Made by a program: the position numbers and the translations under genes
Shown: positions 25,907-37,443 of the stretch, piece by piece
Layout of the letters: each line of letters opens with the position of its first letter
How positions within the stretch are numbered: position 1 is the stretch's first letter
The notes under the pieces: model-generated
Database searches by the model: none
The model's input: only the letters and a program-made list of their open reading frames with translations
Told to the model about the DNA's origin: nothing
Source of the DNA: Pseudorhizobium tarimense
Lineage (GTDB): Bacteria > Pseudomonadota > Alphaproteobacteria > Rhizobiales > Rhizobiaceae
DNA: 64,000 nt
Direction of reading: 5' to 3'
Assembly (NCBI RefSeq): GCF_022968135.1
Contig: NZ_JALJRA010000009.1
Location: 124,001-188,000, forward strand

Positions 25907-26667
25907 CCAAGCTCTTCGATGGACGTACGCGTCTTTCGGAGTTCTACCAGGAAGGCTGCGCCAAGATCCGCCTTCCGGACACCTTCTCGCCCGATATGGA
26001 GGCGATCCTTATCAATACGTCAGGGGGACTGACTGGCGGCGACGTGATCGAATGGTCCGTCGCCGCCGCTGCTTCTACCCGCCTCACCGTCACCACACAG
26101 GCGAACGAGAAGGTCTACCGAGCCGCCTCCGGCACTGCGTCCCTCACTACCAACCTCCGCGTTGCCGCGAACGCGGCGCTTCACTGGATGCCGCAGGAAA
26201 CCATCCTGTTCGACCAGTCGTCGCTCAGCCGCCGGCTGGAGGTCGATCTTCACGATACATCAGAATTCCTGGCAGTCGAAGCTGTCCTGATGGGGCGGCA
26301 GGCAATGGGCGAGCGGTTGAACCGCGGGCTGTTTCGCGATCGCTGGCGGGTGCGGCGCGGAGGCCGGCTCGTTCATGCCGAAGACGTGCGGTTCGAGGGT
26401 GAAGTCAACGCGGTCGCCTCGCAGCCTGCGACGCTTGCCGGACAAACGGCTTTCGCGACCGTACTCTATGTCGGCCCGCTTGCCGAAGCACTGCTGCCGA
26501 AGGTGCGCGACGCGCTGGGCTTAACCAACGGCGGGGCGAGCCGCTGGAACGGCAAGCTCGTCGTCCGGCTGATCGCTTCGAGCGGATTCGAACTAAGAAA
26601 AGTGCTGGTACCGGTAATTACCGTATTGCGAAATGGCGCTCCGGTGCCGAAGGTCTGGAACATTTGA
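25840..26667 (+). CDS. ureD: urease accessory protein UreD
   Basis: 275 residues from the GTG at 25840, with CGGGGAA about 5 bases upstream. An ATG at 25708 would add 44 Cys/Arg-rich residues read from esterase sequence, so it is rejected. UreD motifs: RTRLSEFYQEGCAKIRLP, ILINTSGGLTGGDVIEW, TTQANEKVYRA and LHWMPQETILFDQS. UreD binds apo-urease and, with UreF and UreG, forms the nickel-insertion complex. First gene of the urease operon. Confidence 0.93.
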   Translation: MQQHFAAHREAPQRARGKGRLVTKLFDGRTRLSEFYQEGCAKIRLPDTFSPDMEAILINTSGGLTGGDVIEWSVAAAASTRLTVTTQANEKVYRAASGTASLTTNLRVAANAALHWMPQETILFDQSSLSRRLEVDLHDTSEFLAVEAVLMGRQAMGERLNRGLFRDRWRVRRGGRLVHAEDVRFEGEVNAVASQPATLAGQTAFATVLYVGPLAEALLPKVRDALGLTNGGASRWNGKLVVRLIASSGFELRKVLVPVITVLRNGAPVPKVWNI

Positions 26668-26686
26668 TAATGAGTGCTGAACGATC

Positions 26687-26989
26687 ATGAACCTGACGCC
26701 GAGAGAAAAAGACAAGCTGCTGATTTCCATGGCCGCCGTGGTAGCTCGACGCAGGCTTGAGCGGGGCGTGAAGCTCAACCACCCGGAAGCCATCGCGCTG
26801 ATCACCGACTTCGTTGTCGAAGGCGCCCGTGACGGCCGCTCCGTCGCCGACCTGATGGAAGCCGGCGCGCATGTCATCAGCCGCGACCAGGTCATGCAAG
26901 GGGTCGCCGAGATGATCCATGACGTGCAGGTGGAGGCGACGTTCCCGGATGGAACGAAGCTCGTCACTGTGCATGAACCGATACGTTAA
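26687..26989 (+). CDS. ureA: urease gamma subunit UreA
   Basis: 100 residues, the standard length. [20 protein letters not shown] at the start, [21 protein letters not shown], and [18 protein letters not shown] at the C-terminus are strongly conserved. Small structural subunit of the (UreABC)3 enzyme. Starts 19 bases after ureD. Confidence 0.97.
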   Translation: MNLTPREKDKLLISMAAVVARRRLERGVKLNHPEAIALITDFVVEGARDGRSVADLMEAGAHVISRDQVMQGVAEMIHDVQVEATFPDGTKLVTVHEPIR

Positions 26990-27008
26990 GAGGTTAGGGG
27001 GCTGATTC

Positions 27009-27314
27009 ATGATTCCGGGGGAAGTCATTGCCTCTGAAGGGGAAATCGAGCTGAACGCGGACGCGCCGACGATCGTGATCGAGGTTGCCAATACCGGCGA
27101 CCGGCCGATCCAGGTCGGCAGCCACTATCATTTCTTCGAAACCAATGAGGGCCTTGTCTTCGAGCGCGAGATGACCCGCGGCATGCGGCTCGACATTCCT
27201 GCCGGCACCGCCGTGCGGTTCGAGCCCGGACAGAGGCGGCAGGTGACACTGATCCCATTGTCGGGAACGCGCACGGTTTACGGTTTCCAGCAGAAGATCA
27301 TGGGAGCACTCTGA
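27009..27314 (+). CDS. ureB: urease beta subunit UreB
   Basis: 101 residues. [35 protein letters not shown] and [17 protein letters not shown] are canonical. Structural subunit that supports the active-site flap of UreC. A GGGGG run precedes the ATG. The next gene starts directly after its stop. Confidence 0.97.
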   Translation: MIPGEVIASEGEIELNADAPTIVIEVANTGDRPIQVGSHYHFFETNEGLVFEREMTRGMRLDIPAGTAVRFEPGQRRQVTLIPLSGTRTVYGFQQKIMGAL

Positions 27315-27740
27315 ATGTTGAAGCCCGTTCTTTCGCTCCTGCTGAGCGGATGCGTTCTTCTGGTCGAGGTGCCGGTCTCCGCCCAGGATCAGCCGGATAT
27401 CGACTGCCAGAATGCGCAGACGCAGATGGAGATGACCTACTGCGCCGAGCGGGATTTCGCGGCGGCAGATGAGGTTTTGAACGCGCAGTACAAGCAGGCG
27501 CGGCAGGTGATGAAGGCTTGGGATGCCGATGCCATGGCGGAGTTCAAGGGTGCGGAGGATGCACTGGTCGCGGCTCAGCGGGCGTGGGTTGGCTTCCGCG
27601 ATGCGCAATGCACCTCCGTCGGCTTTCAGGCTCACGGCGGCACGATGGAGCCGATGCTCATTTACGCCTGCCAGGCCGATCTCACCCGCACGCGCACGGA
27701 AGAACTGAAAGAACTGACGGATGTGATGGACGGCATCTGA
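27315..27740 (+). CDS. LprI/DUF1311-type small exported protein inside the urease operon
   Basis: 141 residues. The signal sequence contains a possible lipobox (LSGC). The LprI domain has two Cys-bearing motifs: DCQNAQTQMEMTYCAERDF and RAWVGFRDAQCTSVGFQ, with a last Cys in IYACQADLT. LprI-like proteins inhibit lysozyme in some bacteria (family knowledge), but the role here is unknown. It begins on the base after the ureB stop, so it is co-translated with structural urease genes. Similar placement is familiar in rhizobial urease operons, so it may be a fixed passenger. Confidence 0.88.
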   Translation: MLKPVLSLLLSGCVLLVEVPVSAQDQPDIDCQNAQTQMEMTYCAERDFAAADEVLNAQYKQARQVMKAWDADAMAEFKGAEDALVAAQRAWVGFRDAQCTSVGFQAHGGTMEPMLIYACQADLTRTRTEELKELTDVMDGI

Positions 27741-27788
27741 TCTGCTCGATTGCCAGTTCCCTGATCCCTATAGAGAAGGTTTTATCAC

Positions 27789-29498
<1,710 letters not shown>

Positions 29499-29500
29499 CG

Positions 29501-29989
29501 ATGCCGTGCGATCTCGTTTCCGTCCGCTTGCTGACGCCGCCGGACTTCGAGCCATGGTCGGCATTGCGCCATTCCTTGTGGTCGGACCAATCGGCTGAGG
29601 CGCATCTTGCTGAGATAGAGGATCTGCAGCGTCGCCAAGCCGGCACCTGCTATGGCGCGTTTCGTGCCGAGGTCCTGATAGCTTTCGCCGAGATCTCTAT
29701 CCGTCCCTATGCGAACGGCTGCACGTCGACGCCGGTGCCTTTCCTAGAAGGAATCTTCGTGGAAGAGGACAATCGCCGGATGGGGATCGCCCGGCTCCTG
29801 CTGGCACAGATTGAGGCGGATCTTAGGGCGAAAGGCTATGTCGAACTTTGTTCGGACGCTGAGATGCACAACATCTCCTCTCACAGGGCTCATCAGCACT
29901 GGGGTTTCATCGAGACCGAACGCGTCATCTATTTCCGGAAGCCGCTGGGGCGCGATCCCCGTTCGAGGACCAACGCATGCAACGCATAA
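29501..29989 (+). CDS. GNAT acetyltransferase, AAC(6')-like, inside the urease operon
   Basis: 162 residues from the ATG at 29501, three bases past the ureC stop. GNAT fold with [19 protein letters not shown] at the start, [21 protein letters not shown] as the acetyl-CoA loop, and [21 protein letters not shown] at the C-terminus. The pattern resembles aminoglycoside 6'-N-acetyltransferases, but resistance cannot be claimed from sequence. It overlaps ureE by 13 bases. Its job in a urease operon is unknown. Confidence 0.85.
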   Translation: MPCDLVSVRLLTPPDFEPWSALRHSLWSDQSAEAHLAEIEDLQRRQAGTCYGAFRAEVLIAFAEISIRPYANGCTSTPVPFLEGIFVEEDNRRMGIARLLLAQIEADLRAKGYVELCSDAEMHNISSHRAHQHWGFIETERVIYFRKPLGRDPRSRTNACNA

Positions 29990-30453
29990 CCGCATACCAC
30001 CACGCCGGCGTCATCACCGATCCCCCGGTCGACACGATCGCGCTGCCGCACGACCTGCGCCATCTGAGGCGCAAGGTGCTGCATCTGTCAAATGGCGAGA
30101 TGGTGATGCTCGACCTGAAGGAGCCGGTGCTGTTTGCCGATGGGGACCGGCTGGTCCTGGAGGACGGCAGCAATCTCGCGATTGCGGCAGCTGCGGAGAA
30201 GCTGTTCGAGATTACCGCACGCGACCGCATGCATCTCACAGAGCTTGCCTGGCATCTCGGCAACCGGCACCTTTCGGCGCAGATCGAGGCGGAGCGTATC
30301 CTCATCCTTCGCGACCATGTCATCCGCAAGATGCTGGAAGGGTTGGGTGCGACCGTGTCCGAAGTGGAGGAGCCATTCCATCCAGTCCGTGGCGCTTACC
30401 ACGCCCACGGCGGACATTCTCATGGGCACGACCATCATCACCGGCATGGATAG
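29977..30453 (+). CDS. ureE: urease accessory protein UreE (nickel metallochaperone)
   Basis: 158 residues. The peptide-binding N-terminal domain is followed by a metal-binding domain with [16 protein letters not shown] and [16 protein letters not shown]. The C-terminal tail (about 139-158) is His-rich ([17 protein letters not shown]), a nickel store or donor. Delivers nickel to UreG/UreDF for activation of UreC. Overlaps the GNAT gene by 13 bases. Confidence 0.96.
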   Translation: MQRITAYHHAGVITDPPVDTIALPHDLRHLRRKVLHLSNGEMVMLDLKEPVLFADGDRLVLEDGSNLAIAAAAEKLFEITARDRMHLTELAWHLGNRHLSAQIEAERILILRDHVIRKMLEGLGATVSEVEEPFHPVRGAYHAHGGHSHGHDHHHRHG

Positions 30454-30455
30454 CC

Positions 30456-31130
30456 ATGACGGGTGAAGAGCTTCGAACGCAGACCCTGCTTCGCTTGATG
30501 GCATGGATGTCCCCTGCCTTCCCGATCGGCGGCTTTGCCTGGTCCGGCGGATTGGAGCGGGCGGTGCATGATCGGCTTGTGCAGGACGCTTCGGAGCTGC
30601 GGTCATGGTTGGTCGCCGTGCTTCGCCATGGGAGCCTTTGGAACGATGCCATTCTGTTCGGTGAGGGTTGGCGGCGGCATGAGGACCATGAGGGACTGGC
30701 GGAGCTTTCTGAACTGGGCTTGGCGCTTGCCGGTTCGGCCGAACGCCATTTCGAGACGCTGTCCCTCGGCAAAGCCTTCGTCGCCACCGCACGCGCCTGG
30801 CCGGCGCCGGTGCTGGAGCGTCTGCCGGCTGACGTGCCGTTTCCAGTCGCGGTCGGCGCCATCGCTGCGGCGCACCGGATATCGCTTGAGGATGTGCTGG
30901 CGGCTTACCTGCATGCGGCCCTTTCGCAGGCCGTGTCCGCCGGCATCCGTCTCGGCGCCTGCGGGCAGATGGATGGCGTTGCCATTCTGGCGGCGCTGGA
31001 GACGGAGATCGGGCAAGTCATTCGCGATGTCTCGGGCGCCACTCTGGACGATCTCGGTACGGCAGCCATTCAGGTAGACATTGCTTCGCTACGGCACGAA
31101 ACACAGCATTCCAGGCTCTTTCGCTCCTGA
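30456..31130 (+). CDS. ureF: urease accessory protein UreF
   Basis: 224 residues from the ATG at 30456. All-helical UreF fold: [20 protein letters not shown] (diagnostic), [11 protein letters not shown] and [20 protein letters not shown]. Forms the UreDFG pre-activation complex and gates UreG GTPase activity. Starts 2 bases after the ureE stop. Confidence 0.95.
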   Translation: MTGEELRTQTLLRLMAWMSPAFPIGGFAWSGGLERAVHDRLVQDASELRSWLVAVLRHGSLWNDAILFGEGWRRHEDHEGLAELSELGLALAGSAERHFETLSLGKAFVATARAWPAPVLERLPADVPFPVAVGAIAAAHRISLEDVLAAYLHAALSQAVSAGIRLGACGQMDGVAILAALETEIGQVIRDVSGATLDDLGTAAIQVDIASLRHETQHSRLFRS

Positions 31131-31162
31131 GGAACGAGCCTTCGCAGACGAAAGGATATCGC

Positions 31163-31774
31163 ATGAAATCGCAGAATGGTCCGCTTCGCATCGGCATCGG
31201 CGGCCCCGTCGGGTCCGGCAAGACGGCGCTGACGGAAAAGCTCTGCAAGGCCCTGCGGGACAAGTATTCCATCGCGGTGGTGACCAACGACATCTATACG
31301 CGCGAAGACGCCGAGGCGCTGGTGCGGATGCAGGCTCTTTCCTCTGACCGCATCGTGGGGGTGGAGACAGGTGGATGCCCGCACACGGCAATCCGCGAAG
31401 ATGCAACCATCAACCTGCAGGCGATCGCGGGCTTAAATGAGCGCTTTCCGGACCTCGATATCGTCTTCATCGAATCCGGCGGCGATAACCTCGCCGCGAC
31501 CTTCTCGCCCGACCTGGCGGACCTCACTATCTACGTGATCTCCACCTGCCAGGGCGAGGAAATCCCGCGCAAGGGCGGCCCCGGGATCACGCGTTCCGAT
31601 CTCCTGGTGATCAACAAGAAGGATCTGGCGCCTTATGTCGGCGCCGATCTTGATGTGATGGATCGCGATGCCAGGCAGATGCGGGATCCGAGGCCGCACC
31701 TCTTCACCGACCTCAAGAGCGGCGATGGCGTCGACCACGTCGTCCGCTTCCTGAAGGAGAACGGCGGCCTCTAG
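31163..31774 (+). CDS. ureG: urease accessory GTPase UreG
   Basis: 203 residues. P-loop GPVGSGKT (14-21), nickel-site [31 protein letters not shown] and the guanine-specificity NKKD. GTP hydrolysis drives nickel delivery. AAGGAT precedes the ATG. Last gene of the operon; its stop overlaps the stop of the convergent Crp/Fnr pseudogene by 3 bases. Confidence 0.97.
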   Translation: MKSQNGPLRIGIGGPVGSGKTALTEKLCKALRDKYSIAVVTNDIYTREDAEALVRMQALSSDRIVGVETGGCPHTAIREDATINLQAIAGLNERFPDLDIVFIESGGDNLAATFSPDLADLTIYVISTCQGEEIPRKGGPGITRSDLLVINKKDLAPYVGADLDVMDRDARQMRDPRPHLFTDLKSGDGVDHVVRFLKENGGL

Positions 31775-32456
31775 ATGTCGCGCAGGGCGTTGACGTCGCC
31801 GATCTGGAGGATGCCGCCCACGCACGGCCACGCCGACGCGGCAAAGCGAGGAAAAGGCGCGCGAGAGCGCTTCCGGCGCAAGCCCCAGCATGCCCGCGAG
31901 CAGGCTCTTCTGGAACGGCAGGCGGAGCGACGTCGCGCCTCCGTCGACCAGACAATTCTTCAGCAGATATTCCGCCACCCGCTGCTGGGCGGTGTGAAGA
32001 CGATCGTTCGCGACGCATTCCATGGTCGCCAACAGGTGCTGCGACAGGCAGCGCATGATCGCCTTGGCGACATCGGGCGCCTGTTCCGCCAGTGTCCGCA
32101 CTGCGTGGATGCCGAAACGGGCAAGCGTGGCGTTTTCAGCCGTCTGAACATTGAAAGGGTAGGTGTCGTCGCCAAAGATCAGGCATTCGGCAAAGGTATC
32201 GCCGGGACCACAGATGCGGATGTCGGCTTCCCGGCCTTCGCGGTTGAAGGCGGTAGAGGCGTACATAGCCGGAGAGTACGCAGTAGAAGTGGTCTGAGGC
32301 TTCGCCCTCACCAAACAGAACATGGCGGGCAGGGACGCTGGCAATCGTCGCCGCATTCACCATCTTCACTAGCGAGTCGCCGCCGAGTGATGTCATGAAC
32401 GGCGTGCGCACCAGAAGCGCCTTGTCCCGGCTGTTCAGTTTCAGGCTCTTGTTCAT
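31771..32456 (-). pseudogene. frameshifted Crp/Fnr-family regulator
   Basis: ATG at 32456, stop at 31771. Frame 1 encodes MNKSLKLNSRDKALLVRTPF to FYCVLSGYVRLYRL. One extra base near 32253 shifts to NREGREADIRICGPGDTFAE, completing the cyclic-nucleotide-type beta roll, then LHTAQQRVAEYLLKNC and the helix-turn-helix LLAGMLGLAPEALSRAFSSL. A second extra base near 31815 shifts to [19 protein letters not shown]. Removing both gives 228 codons, the normal size. There is no nonsense codon otherwise, so a recent loss or sequencing error are both possible. No N-terminal Fnr cysteines, so more like a NnrR/Crp-type member. An FNR-type box lies upstream. Confidence 0.85.
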
Positions 32457-32543
32457 CTGGACCGTCGCTGTTTCCGTTGGCGCTTCCGGCTGTTTCAGAG
32501 ACCGGTCATGGGGGGAATGTAACAGCCGCGGTGATAGAGCCAT

Positions 32544-32557
32544 TTGACCTCGATCAA
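32544..32557. promoter_or_regulatory. FNR/FixK-type box upstream of the Crp/Fnr gene
   Basis: TTGAC-CTCG-ATCAA: nine of ten positions match TTGAT-N4-ATCAA. It lies about 88 bases before the Crp/Fnr ATG. Suggests control by oxygen or nitric oxide through an FNR/FixK/NnrR-class protein, perhaps autoregulation. Confidence 0.6.
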
Positions 32558-32575
32558 TTGCGCCGACGTGCAACG

Positions 32576-32602
32576 CAAAAGGCCGGGCTTTCACCCGGCC
32601 TT
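32576..32602 (-). terminator. terminator after the RND efflux operon
   Basis: 9-bp stem AAGGCCGGG (32579-32587) / CCCGGCCTT (32594-32602), followed on the minus strand by TT then GCG. It lies 35 bases beyond the RND permease stop. The T tract is short, so strength is uncertain. Confidence 0.7.
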
Positions 32603-32636
32603 GAACATGTTTCTGATCGCCTGCGCCGCGAAATCG

Positions 32637-35600
32637 CTACTCAGCCGCCCAAGGGGTGAGCCGCAGCACGTTCGAACCCTGCCCGCCCTTGTCGGGCTCT
32701 TCGGTCGCGCCGTTCTTCTTCTCGATCGAGGCGATGCGTTGCTCCAGCGTGGCAATCGACTGGGTGGTTTCCTCCGCATGCCGCGTGAGTTGTTCGGAGG
32801 AGAGCGTCTCCTCTTCCTCCTCCTTGCTGCCGACGAAGCGGCCGAAGACGCGGCCGAGCAGGCGGGAAAGGTCGTCCATGATCAGGAAGAAGGCCGGCAC
32901 GACCACCAGAGAGAGCACGGTCGAGACGATGATGCCGCCGATCACGGCGATCGCCATCGGCGCGCGGAACGAGCCGCCTTCGCCGACGCCGAGCGCTGAA
33001 GGCAGCATGCCGGCAGACATGGCAATCGATGTCATGATGATCGGCCGGGCACGCTTGCGGCCGGCTTCCACCATGGCGTGCACCCGCTCCATGCCGTGAC
33101 GGCGCATCTCGATGGCGAAGTCCACCAGCAGGATGGCGTTCTTCGTCACGATGCCCATCAGCATCAGGATGCCGATCAGAACCGGCATGGAAAGCGCGTT
33201 CTGCGTCACGATCAGCCCGATCGCCACGCCGCCGATCGCGAGCGGTAGCGAGAACAGGATAGTGAACGGCTGGATCACGTCCTTGAACAGCAGGATCAGC
33301 ACCACCAGCACCAGCAGCAGGCCGAGCAGCATGGCATTGCCGAAGCCTTGAACCATCTCAGCCTGGACCTTCGCGTCGCCGCTTTCCGCAAGTCGCACCG
33401 TCGGCGGAAGCTCAGTCTCGCTGACGATACGCTTAAACTCCTCCGTGGAGGTGTCGAGCGCCGTGCCGAAAGGCACGTCCGAGCCAATGGAGACGACCCG
33501 GCTGCGGTCGTAGCGCTTGATCGAGCTCGGGCCTTCCGAATAATCGACATCGGCAACACCGTAGAGCGGCACCATTTCGCCAGTGGCGGTCTTTATCTTC
33601 AGTGCACGGATGGCGGCAAGGTCTTGCCGCAGGTCGAGCGACGCCTGCGCCCGGATCGGGATCTGCCGATCGTCGATCGACATCTTGGGCAGCTGCGCGT
33701 CGATGTCGCCGATGGTCGCGACGCGAACAGTCTCGGAGATCTGCTGCGGCGTGATGCCGAGGCGGGCCATCTCATCCTTGCGCGGGCGGATCTGCAGTTC
33801 CGGCCGGGGCAGGGCGCCTTCCGAGCTCACGTTGGCGAGGATCGGCGAGGTGCGCAGCTCCGATTCCAACCGGCTGACTGCGAGGTTCAGGTCCTCTTCG
33901 CTGGACGATAGGAAGTTAAAGCTGAGTTCACGTTCGCCGCGGTCGTTAAGCTTGGAGATCCGGACGTCCGGAATGCTCCGCACCTTCTCGAAGAGCTCGC
34001 GCTCCACTTCCCATTGGGGACGCGTGCGTCCGTTGTCCGGCACCTTCGGGATAAGCTCGCCGAGCACAGGGATTGATCCCAGCCCCTTGTTGACGAGCGT
34101 CTTGAACAGGGAGTGGTCGATGTTTTCCAAGATGACGCGGACGGTAGCACGGCGCAGTTCGAGGTCGCCCTTGGGCGAGGCGCCGCCCAGGACGAAGACG
34201 CTCTCGACGCCCTCAAGGTCGCGCACGGCTGCGTAGATCTGGTCGGTTGTCTGTGCCGTCTCGTCCAGCGTCGCGTTCGGCGGTAGCTCGACCGACAGCA
34301 CGATCCGGGACGAGTCTTCCGGCGGCAGGAAGCTGCCGGGCACCTGGGCCAGGAGCGCGAGCGAACCAATGAGGAAGGCAATCGCGCCCAGCAGCGTTGC
34401 GTAGCGCATGTACCATTTGCTGGTGGTGCCGGTGACGAGACGGGTATAGGCCTTCATCAGGCGGCCGTCATTGTCGTGGTGATCGTCGATCGCGTCTTCG
34501 GCACGCATCCAGTAGGCGGCCATCAATGGCGTGATGAGACGCGCAACCATCAATGAGAAGAATACCGAGAAGGCAACTGTCAGGCCGAACTGGATGAAGT
34601 ACTGGCCGGGGATGCCCGGCATGAAGGACACCGGAACGAAGACGGCAATGATGGTGAAGCTCGTCGCGATGACGGCAAGACCGATCTCGTCTGCGGCTTC
34701 CAGCGCCGCCCGGTAGGGCGTCTTGCCCATCTTGATGTGGCGAGCGATGTTTTCAATCTCGACGATCGCGTCATCGACGAGGATACCGGTCGCCAGCGTC
34801 AGAGCCAGGAAGCTCACGAGGTTCAGCGAGAATCCGAGGAGGTCCATCACCCAGAAGGTCGGGATCGCCGAAAGCGGCAGCGCCACGGCCGCAATCAACG
34901 TTGCGCGCCAGTTCTTCAGGAACAGCATCACGACGATGACCGCCAGCAGGGCTCCTTCCATCAGCGTGTGCAGCGCGGCTTCGTAGTTGCCGTAGGTGAA
35001 GTAGACGGAATCGTCCACCATCTCGATGTTGACGTCGGGATGAGTGGCGCGGACACCCGTCAGGCTCTCCTCGACGGTTTCTGCAACCGAGACTTCGCTC
35101 GCACCCTTGGCGCGGAAGACGGCGAAGGTGACGGAGGGAACGCCGTTGAAGCGGGAGAAGGACTTCTGTTCCTCATAGGTGTCCGAGATCCGGCCAAGTT
35201 CGGAAATCTTGACGAAGCGGCCGCCGGGCAGCGCTATTGTTGTGTCCGTCAGCTGCGCGACAGTACGTGCGTCGCCGAGCGTGCGGATGGTCTGTTCGTT
35301 ACCGGCAACCTGTCCGCGGCCCGACCCCAGATCGACGTTGGTCCCACGCAGCTGGTTGTTCACGTCGACCGCGGTGATGCCATACGCATCGAGCTTGTCA
35401 GGATTGAGCGCGATGCGGATTTCGCGGTCGGCACCGCCATAGCGGTCGATGCGGCCGATGCCCGGCTGTCCTTGCAGTTCGCGCTTGATCACGTCATCGA
35501 CGAACCAGGACAATTCCTCCAGCGTCATGTTCGGCGAGGAGACGGCGAAGGTCTGGATCGCCTGCCCCTCGACATCGATCTTCGAGACAATCGGCTCCTC

Positions 35601-35969
35601 TGCGCTTGCCGGCAGGTCGCTGCGGATGCGGTCGATCGCATCCTTCGTGTCCTGCACAGCCTCGTCGGTCGGCTTCTCGATGCGGAACATCACGACGGTC
35701 TGCGACTGTCCATCGGTGACGGTCGAGGTAATCTCGTCGACGCCGCTGATCGAGGCCACGGCGTCCTCGACCTCCTTCGTCACCTGCATTTCCAATTCGG
35801 CAGGCGAGGCACCGCTTTGGACGACGGTGACGGAGACCACCGGCACGTCGATGTTCGGGAAGCGGGTGATCGGCAGGGAATAGAAGGACTGCAGCCCCAA
35901 GAAGATCAGCAGCGCAAAGCCGAGCAGCGGGGCGATCGGGTTGCGGATCGACCAGGCGGAGAAGTTCAT
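32637..35969 (-). CDS. RND multidrug/solvent efflux permease (AcrB/HAE1 family)
   Basis: 1110 residues from the ATG at 35969 (GAGGACG upstream); the longer start at 36071 would overlap the adaptor gene. Twelve membrane helices and two large periplasmic loops. NFSAWSIRNPIAPLLGFALL start; TGILVDDAIVEIENIARHIK in helix 4, with the paired Asp of the proton relay; GIVTKNAILLVDFAIEMRRHG near helix 11. The C-terminal 60 residues are a charged coiled tail (EEEETLSSEQLTRHAEETTQ). It pumps hydrophobic compounds using the proton gradient. It follows its adaptor gene by 13 bases; no outer-membrane channel gene is adjacent. Confidence 0.94.
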   Translation of the reverse strand: MNFSAWSIRNPIAPLLGFALLIFLGLQSFYSLPITRFPNIDVPVVSVTVVQSGASPAELEMQVTKEVEDAVASISGVDEITSTVTDGQSQTVVMFRIEKPTDEAVQDTKDAIDRIRSDLPASAEEPIVSKIDVEGQAIQTFAVSSPNMTLEELSWFVDDVIKRELQGQPGIGRIDRYGGADREIRIALNPDKLDAYGITAVDVNNQLRGTNVDLGSGRGQVAGNEQTIRTLGDARTVAQLTDTTIALPGGRFVKISELGRISDTYEEQKSFSRFNGVPSVTFAVFRAKGASEVSVAETVEESLTGVRATHPDVNIEMVDDSVYFTYGNYEAALHTLMEGALLAVIVVMLFLKNWRATLIAAVALPLSAIPTFWVMDLLGFSLNLVSFLALTLATGILVDDAIVEIENIARHIKMGKTPYRAALEAADEIGLAVIATSFTIIAVFVPVSFMPGIPGQYFIQFGLTVAFSVFFSLMVARLITPLMAAYWMRAEDAIDDHHDNDGRLMKAYTRLVTGTTSKWYMRYATLLGAIAFLIGSLALLAQVPGSFLPPEDSSRIVLSVELPPNATLDETAQTTDQIYAAVRDLEGVESVFVLGGASPKGDLELRRATVRVILENIDHSLFKTLVNKGLGSIPVLGELIPKVPDNGRTRPQWEVERELFEKVRSIPDVRISKLNDRGERELSFNFLSSSEEDLNLAVSRLESELRTSPILANVSSEGALPRPELQIRPRKDEMARLGITPQQISETVRVATIGDIDAQLPKMSIDDRQIPIRAQASLDLRQDLAAIRALKIKTATGEMVPLYGVADVDYSEGPSSIKRYDRSRVVSIGSDVPFGTALDTSTEEFKRIVSETELPPTVRLAESGDAKVQAEMVQGFGNAMLLGLLLVLVVLILLFKDVIQPFTILFSLPLAIGGVAIGLIVTQNALSMPVLIGILMLMGIVTKNAILLVDFAIEMRRHGMERVHAMVEAGRKRARPIIMTSIAMSAGMLPSALGVGEGGSFRAPMAIAVIGGIIVSTVLSLVVVPAFFLIMDDLSRLLGRVFGRFVGSKEEEEETLSSEQLTRHAEETTQSIATLEQRIASIEKKNGATEEPDKGGQGSNVLRLTPWAAE

Positions 35970-35982
35970 CTTGCGTCCTCGC

Positions 35983-37170
35983 TCAGTTCGAAGCGGCCGA
36001 TTGGGCGGTAACCGGAGAGATGCGATCGCCGTCGCGCACGAATGCACCAGCCTTTTCGACAACCATGTCACCGGCCGTCAAGCCGTCTGCAATTTCAACG
36101 AAGCCGCCATCCTGAATGCCGGTCTGAATCTCAACCTGCTTGACGACGTTGTCCTCGACCTTGCGGGCGTAGGAGCCTTCGCGGCCGGAGGTAACGGCCG
36201 AAAGCGGCAGGGCGAGGGCGGTCTTTTGATCTACGGTGATCTCAGCGCTGGCATACATGCCGGCCCGCGCGCCGCTCTTTTCGTCAATGGCAATGCGGAC
36301 ATAGCCAAGGCGGCTGACAGGGTCGACGGTCGGCGAAACCAGGCGAACTTCACCTTCAGTGGTCTCATTGCCACCGGCAATCGTCATCTGCGCCTTCTGA
36401 CCCGGCTCGACCTTCTGGATGTTCGTCTCCGAAAGGTCGGCTACGAGTTCGAGCGCGCCGTCTTCGATGACGGTGAACAAGGGTTCGCCTGCGCCGCTGG
36501 CGATGGCACCAACCTTTGCGTTGCGAGCGGAGACAATCCCCGCAACCGGCGTTTTCACGCCCGTCCGCGCCAGCTTCAGGTCGATGTCGGCAATCTGGCT
36601 GTCAACGACCTCGATCTCGGCCTGACCGACGGCGACGGCTTGCTTCGCAGCCTGAAGTCGCGCCTGCGCCACTTCAGCCGCCGCGGTTGCCTGCTCGACC
36701 TGCGAGGCGGTGCTGGTTCCCGACTCCTGAAGGCGCGTTGCGCGGTCGCGCTGGCGGATGGCGTCATCGAGGTTGGCCTGCGCCTCGATCACCTGTGCCT
36801 TGTACTGAGCAAGTCCCGCTTGCGCCTTTGCCTTGTTCGCCTGCAACTGGCTCTTCTGCAGGATCAGCGTGTCGTCATTCAGCGTCGCCAGTACCTGGTC
36901 TGCCTCGACACGGTCGCCGACCTCGGCCTTCAGTTCGCGGATGGAAAGTCCGTCGACCAGCGGCTGCACATAGACTTCCTGAACTGGGCGAATGGTGCCG
37001 GTTGCGTGAACGCGATCCGTCAGCGGCTTCTCGACCGCCTCCGTGACAACGATCGACGGCGAGGTCGGTTCGCGTGCGGCCTTCTCCTCGTCCTGCGCGA
37101 GCACAGGAGCGGCAAGGGCGAGAATGGCAGCCGGGATGAGACCGGCAAGAGAGGCGTACTTGCGAAGCAT
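35983..37170 (-). CDS. RND efflux periplasmic adaptor (membrane fusion protein)
   Basis: 395 residues, signal peptide to about residue 25 (AAPVLAQ). Membrane-fusion arrangement: barrel-sandwich half PLVDGLSIRELKAEVGDRVE, a long helical hairpin (about 95-180), second half GIVSARNAKVGAIASGAGEP, beta-barrel and membrane-proximal domain. Bridges the RND pump to an outer-membrane channel. First gene of the two-gene operon; no dedicated regulator is adjacent. Confidence 0.93.
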   Translation of the reverse strand: MLRKYASLAGLIPAAILALAAPVLAQDEEKAAREPTSPSIVVTEAVEKPLTDRVHATGTIRPVQEVYVQPLVDGLSIRELKAEVGDRVEADQVLATLNDDTLILQKSQLQANKAKAQAGLAQYKAQVIEAQANLDDAIRQRDRATRLQESGTSTASQVEQATAAAEVAQARLQAAKQAVAVGQAEIEVVDSQIADIDLKLARTGVKTPVAGIVSARNAKVGAIASGAGEPLFTVIEDGALELVADLSETNIQKVEPGQKAQMTIAGGNETTEGEVRLVSPTVDPVSRLGYVRIAIDEKSGARAGMYASAEITVDQKTALALPLSAVTSGREGSYARKVEDNVVKQVEIQTGIQDGGFVEIADGLTAGDMVVEKAGAFVRDGDRISPVTAQSAASN

Positions 37171-37390
37171 GCGTGTCGGTTCCAGAAGAAGTGGAGAGCG
37201 GTATCAGGGTCGAGTCACCCGGGATCCCGTACCCTCATGGCCCTATATACGATGTTCACTTGGGAGCCGATCACTGTAGTTACAAGATCAGCTTCCGGCG
37301 TTTCATCCGTTGGGTCCTTTTACGTGCGCAAGCCGCACAAATCAATCGTCAGCGGTTATGGGTGAAGCCAGTTTTTGTTATGTATTACGT

Positions 37391-37418
37391 AAACGCGCGA
37401 CCGCTAAGCCGCGCGTTT
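37391..37418 (-). terminator. hairpin downstream of the NMT1-type binding protein gene
   Basis: 9-bp stem AAACGCGCG (37391-37399) / CGCGCGTTT (37410-37418) with a 10-base loop, 26 bases past the stop of the minus-strand gene. No long T run follows on the minus strand, so termination may be partial. The rest of 37171-37443 holds no gene and should carry the adaptor promoter. Confidence 0.55.
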
Positions 37419-37443
37419 CTTTGCTTATTGCAGTATACTTGAG

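Noticed and set aside
29811..30455. long upstream extension of ureF
   Set aside because: It overlaps the GNAT and ureE genes; the family start is at the ATG at 30456.
34737..36011. 424-codon open frame opposite the RND permease
   Set aside because: Shadow; repetitive Asp/Arg/Gly/His composition and no ribosome site.
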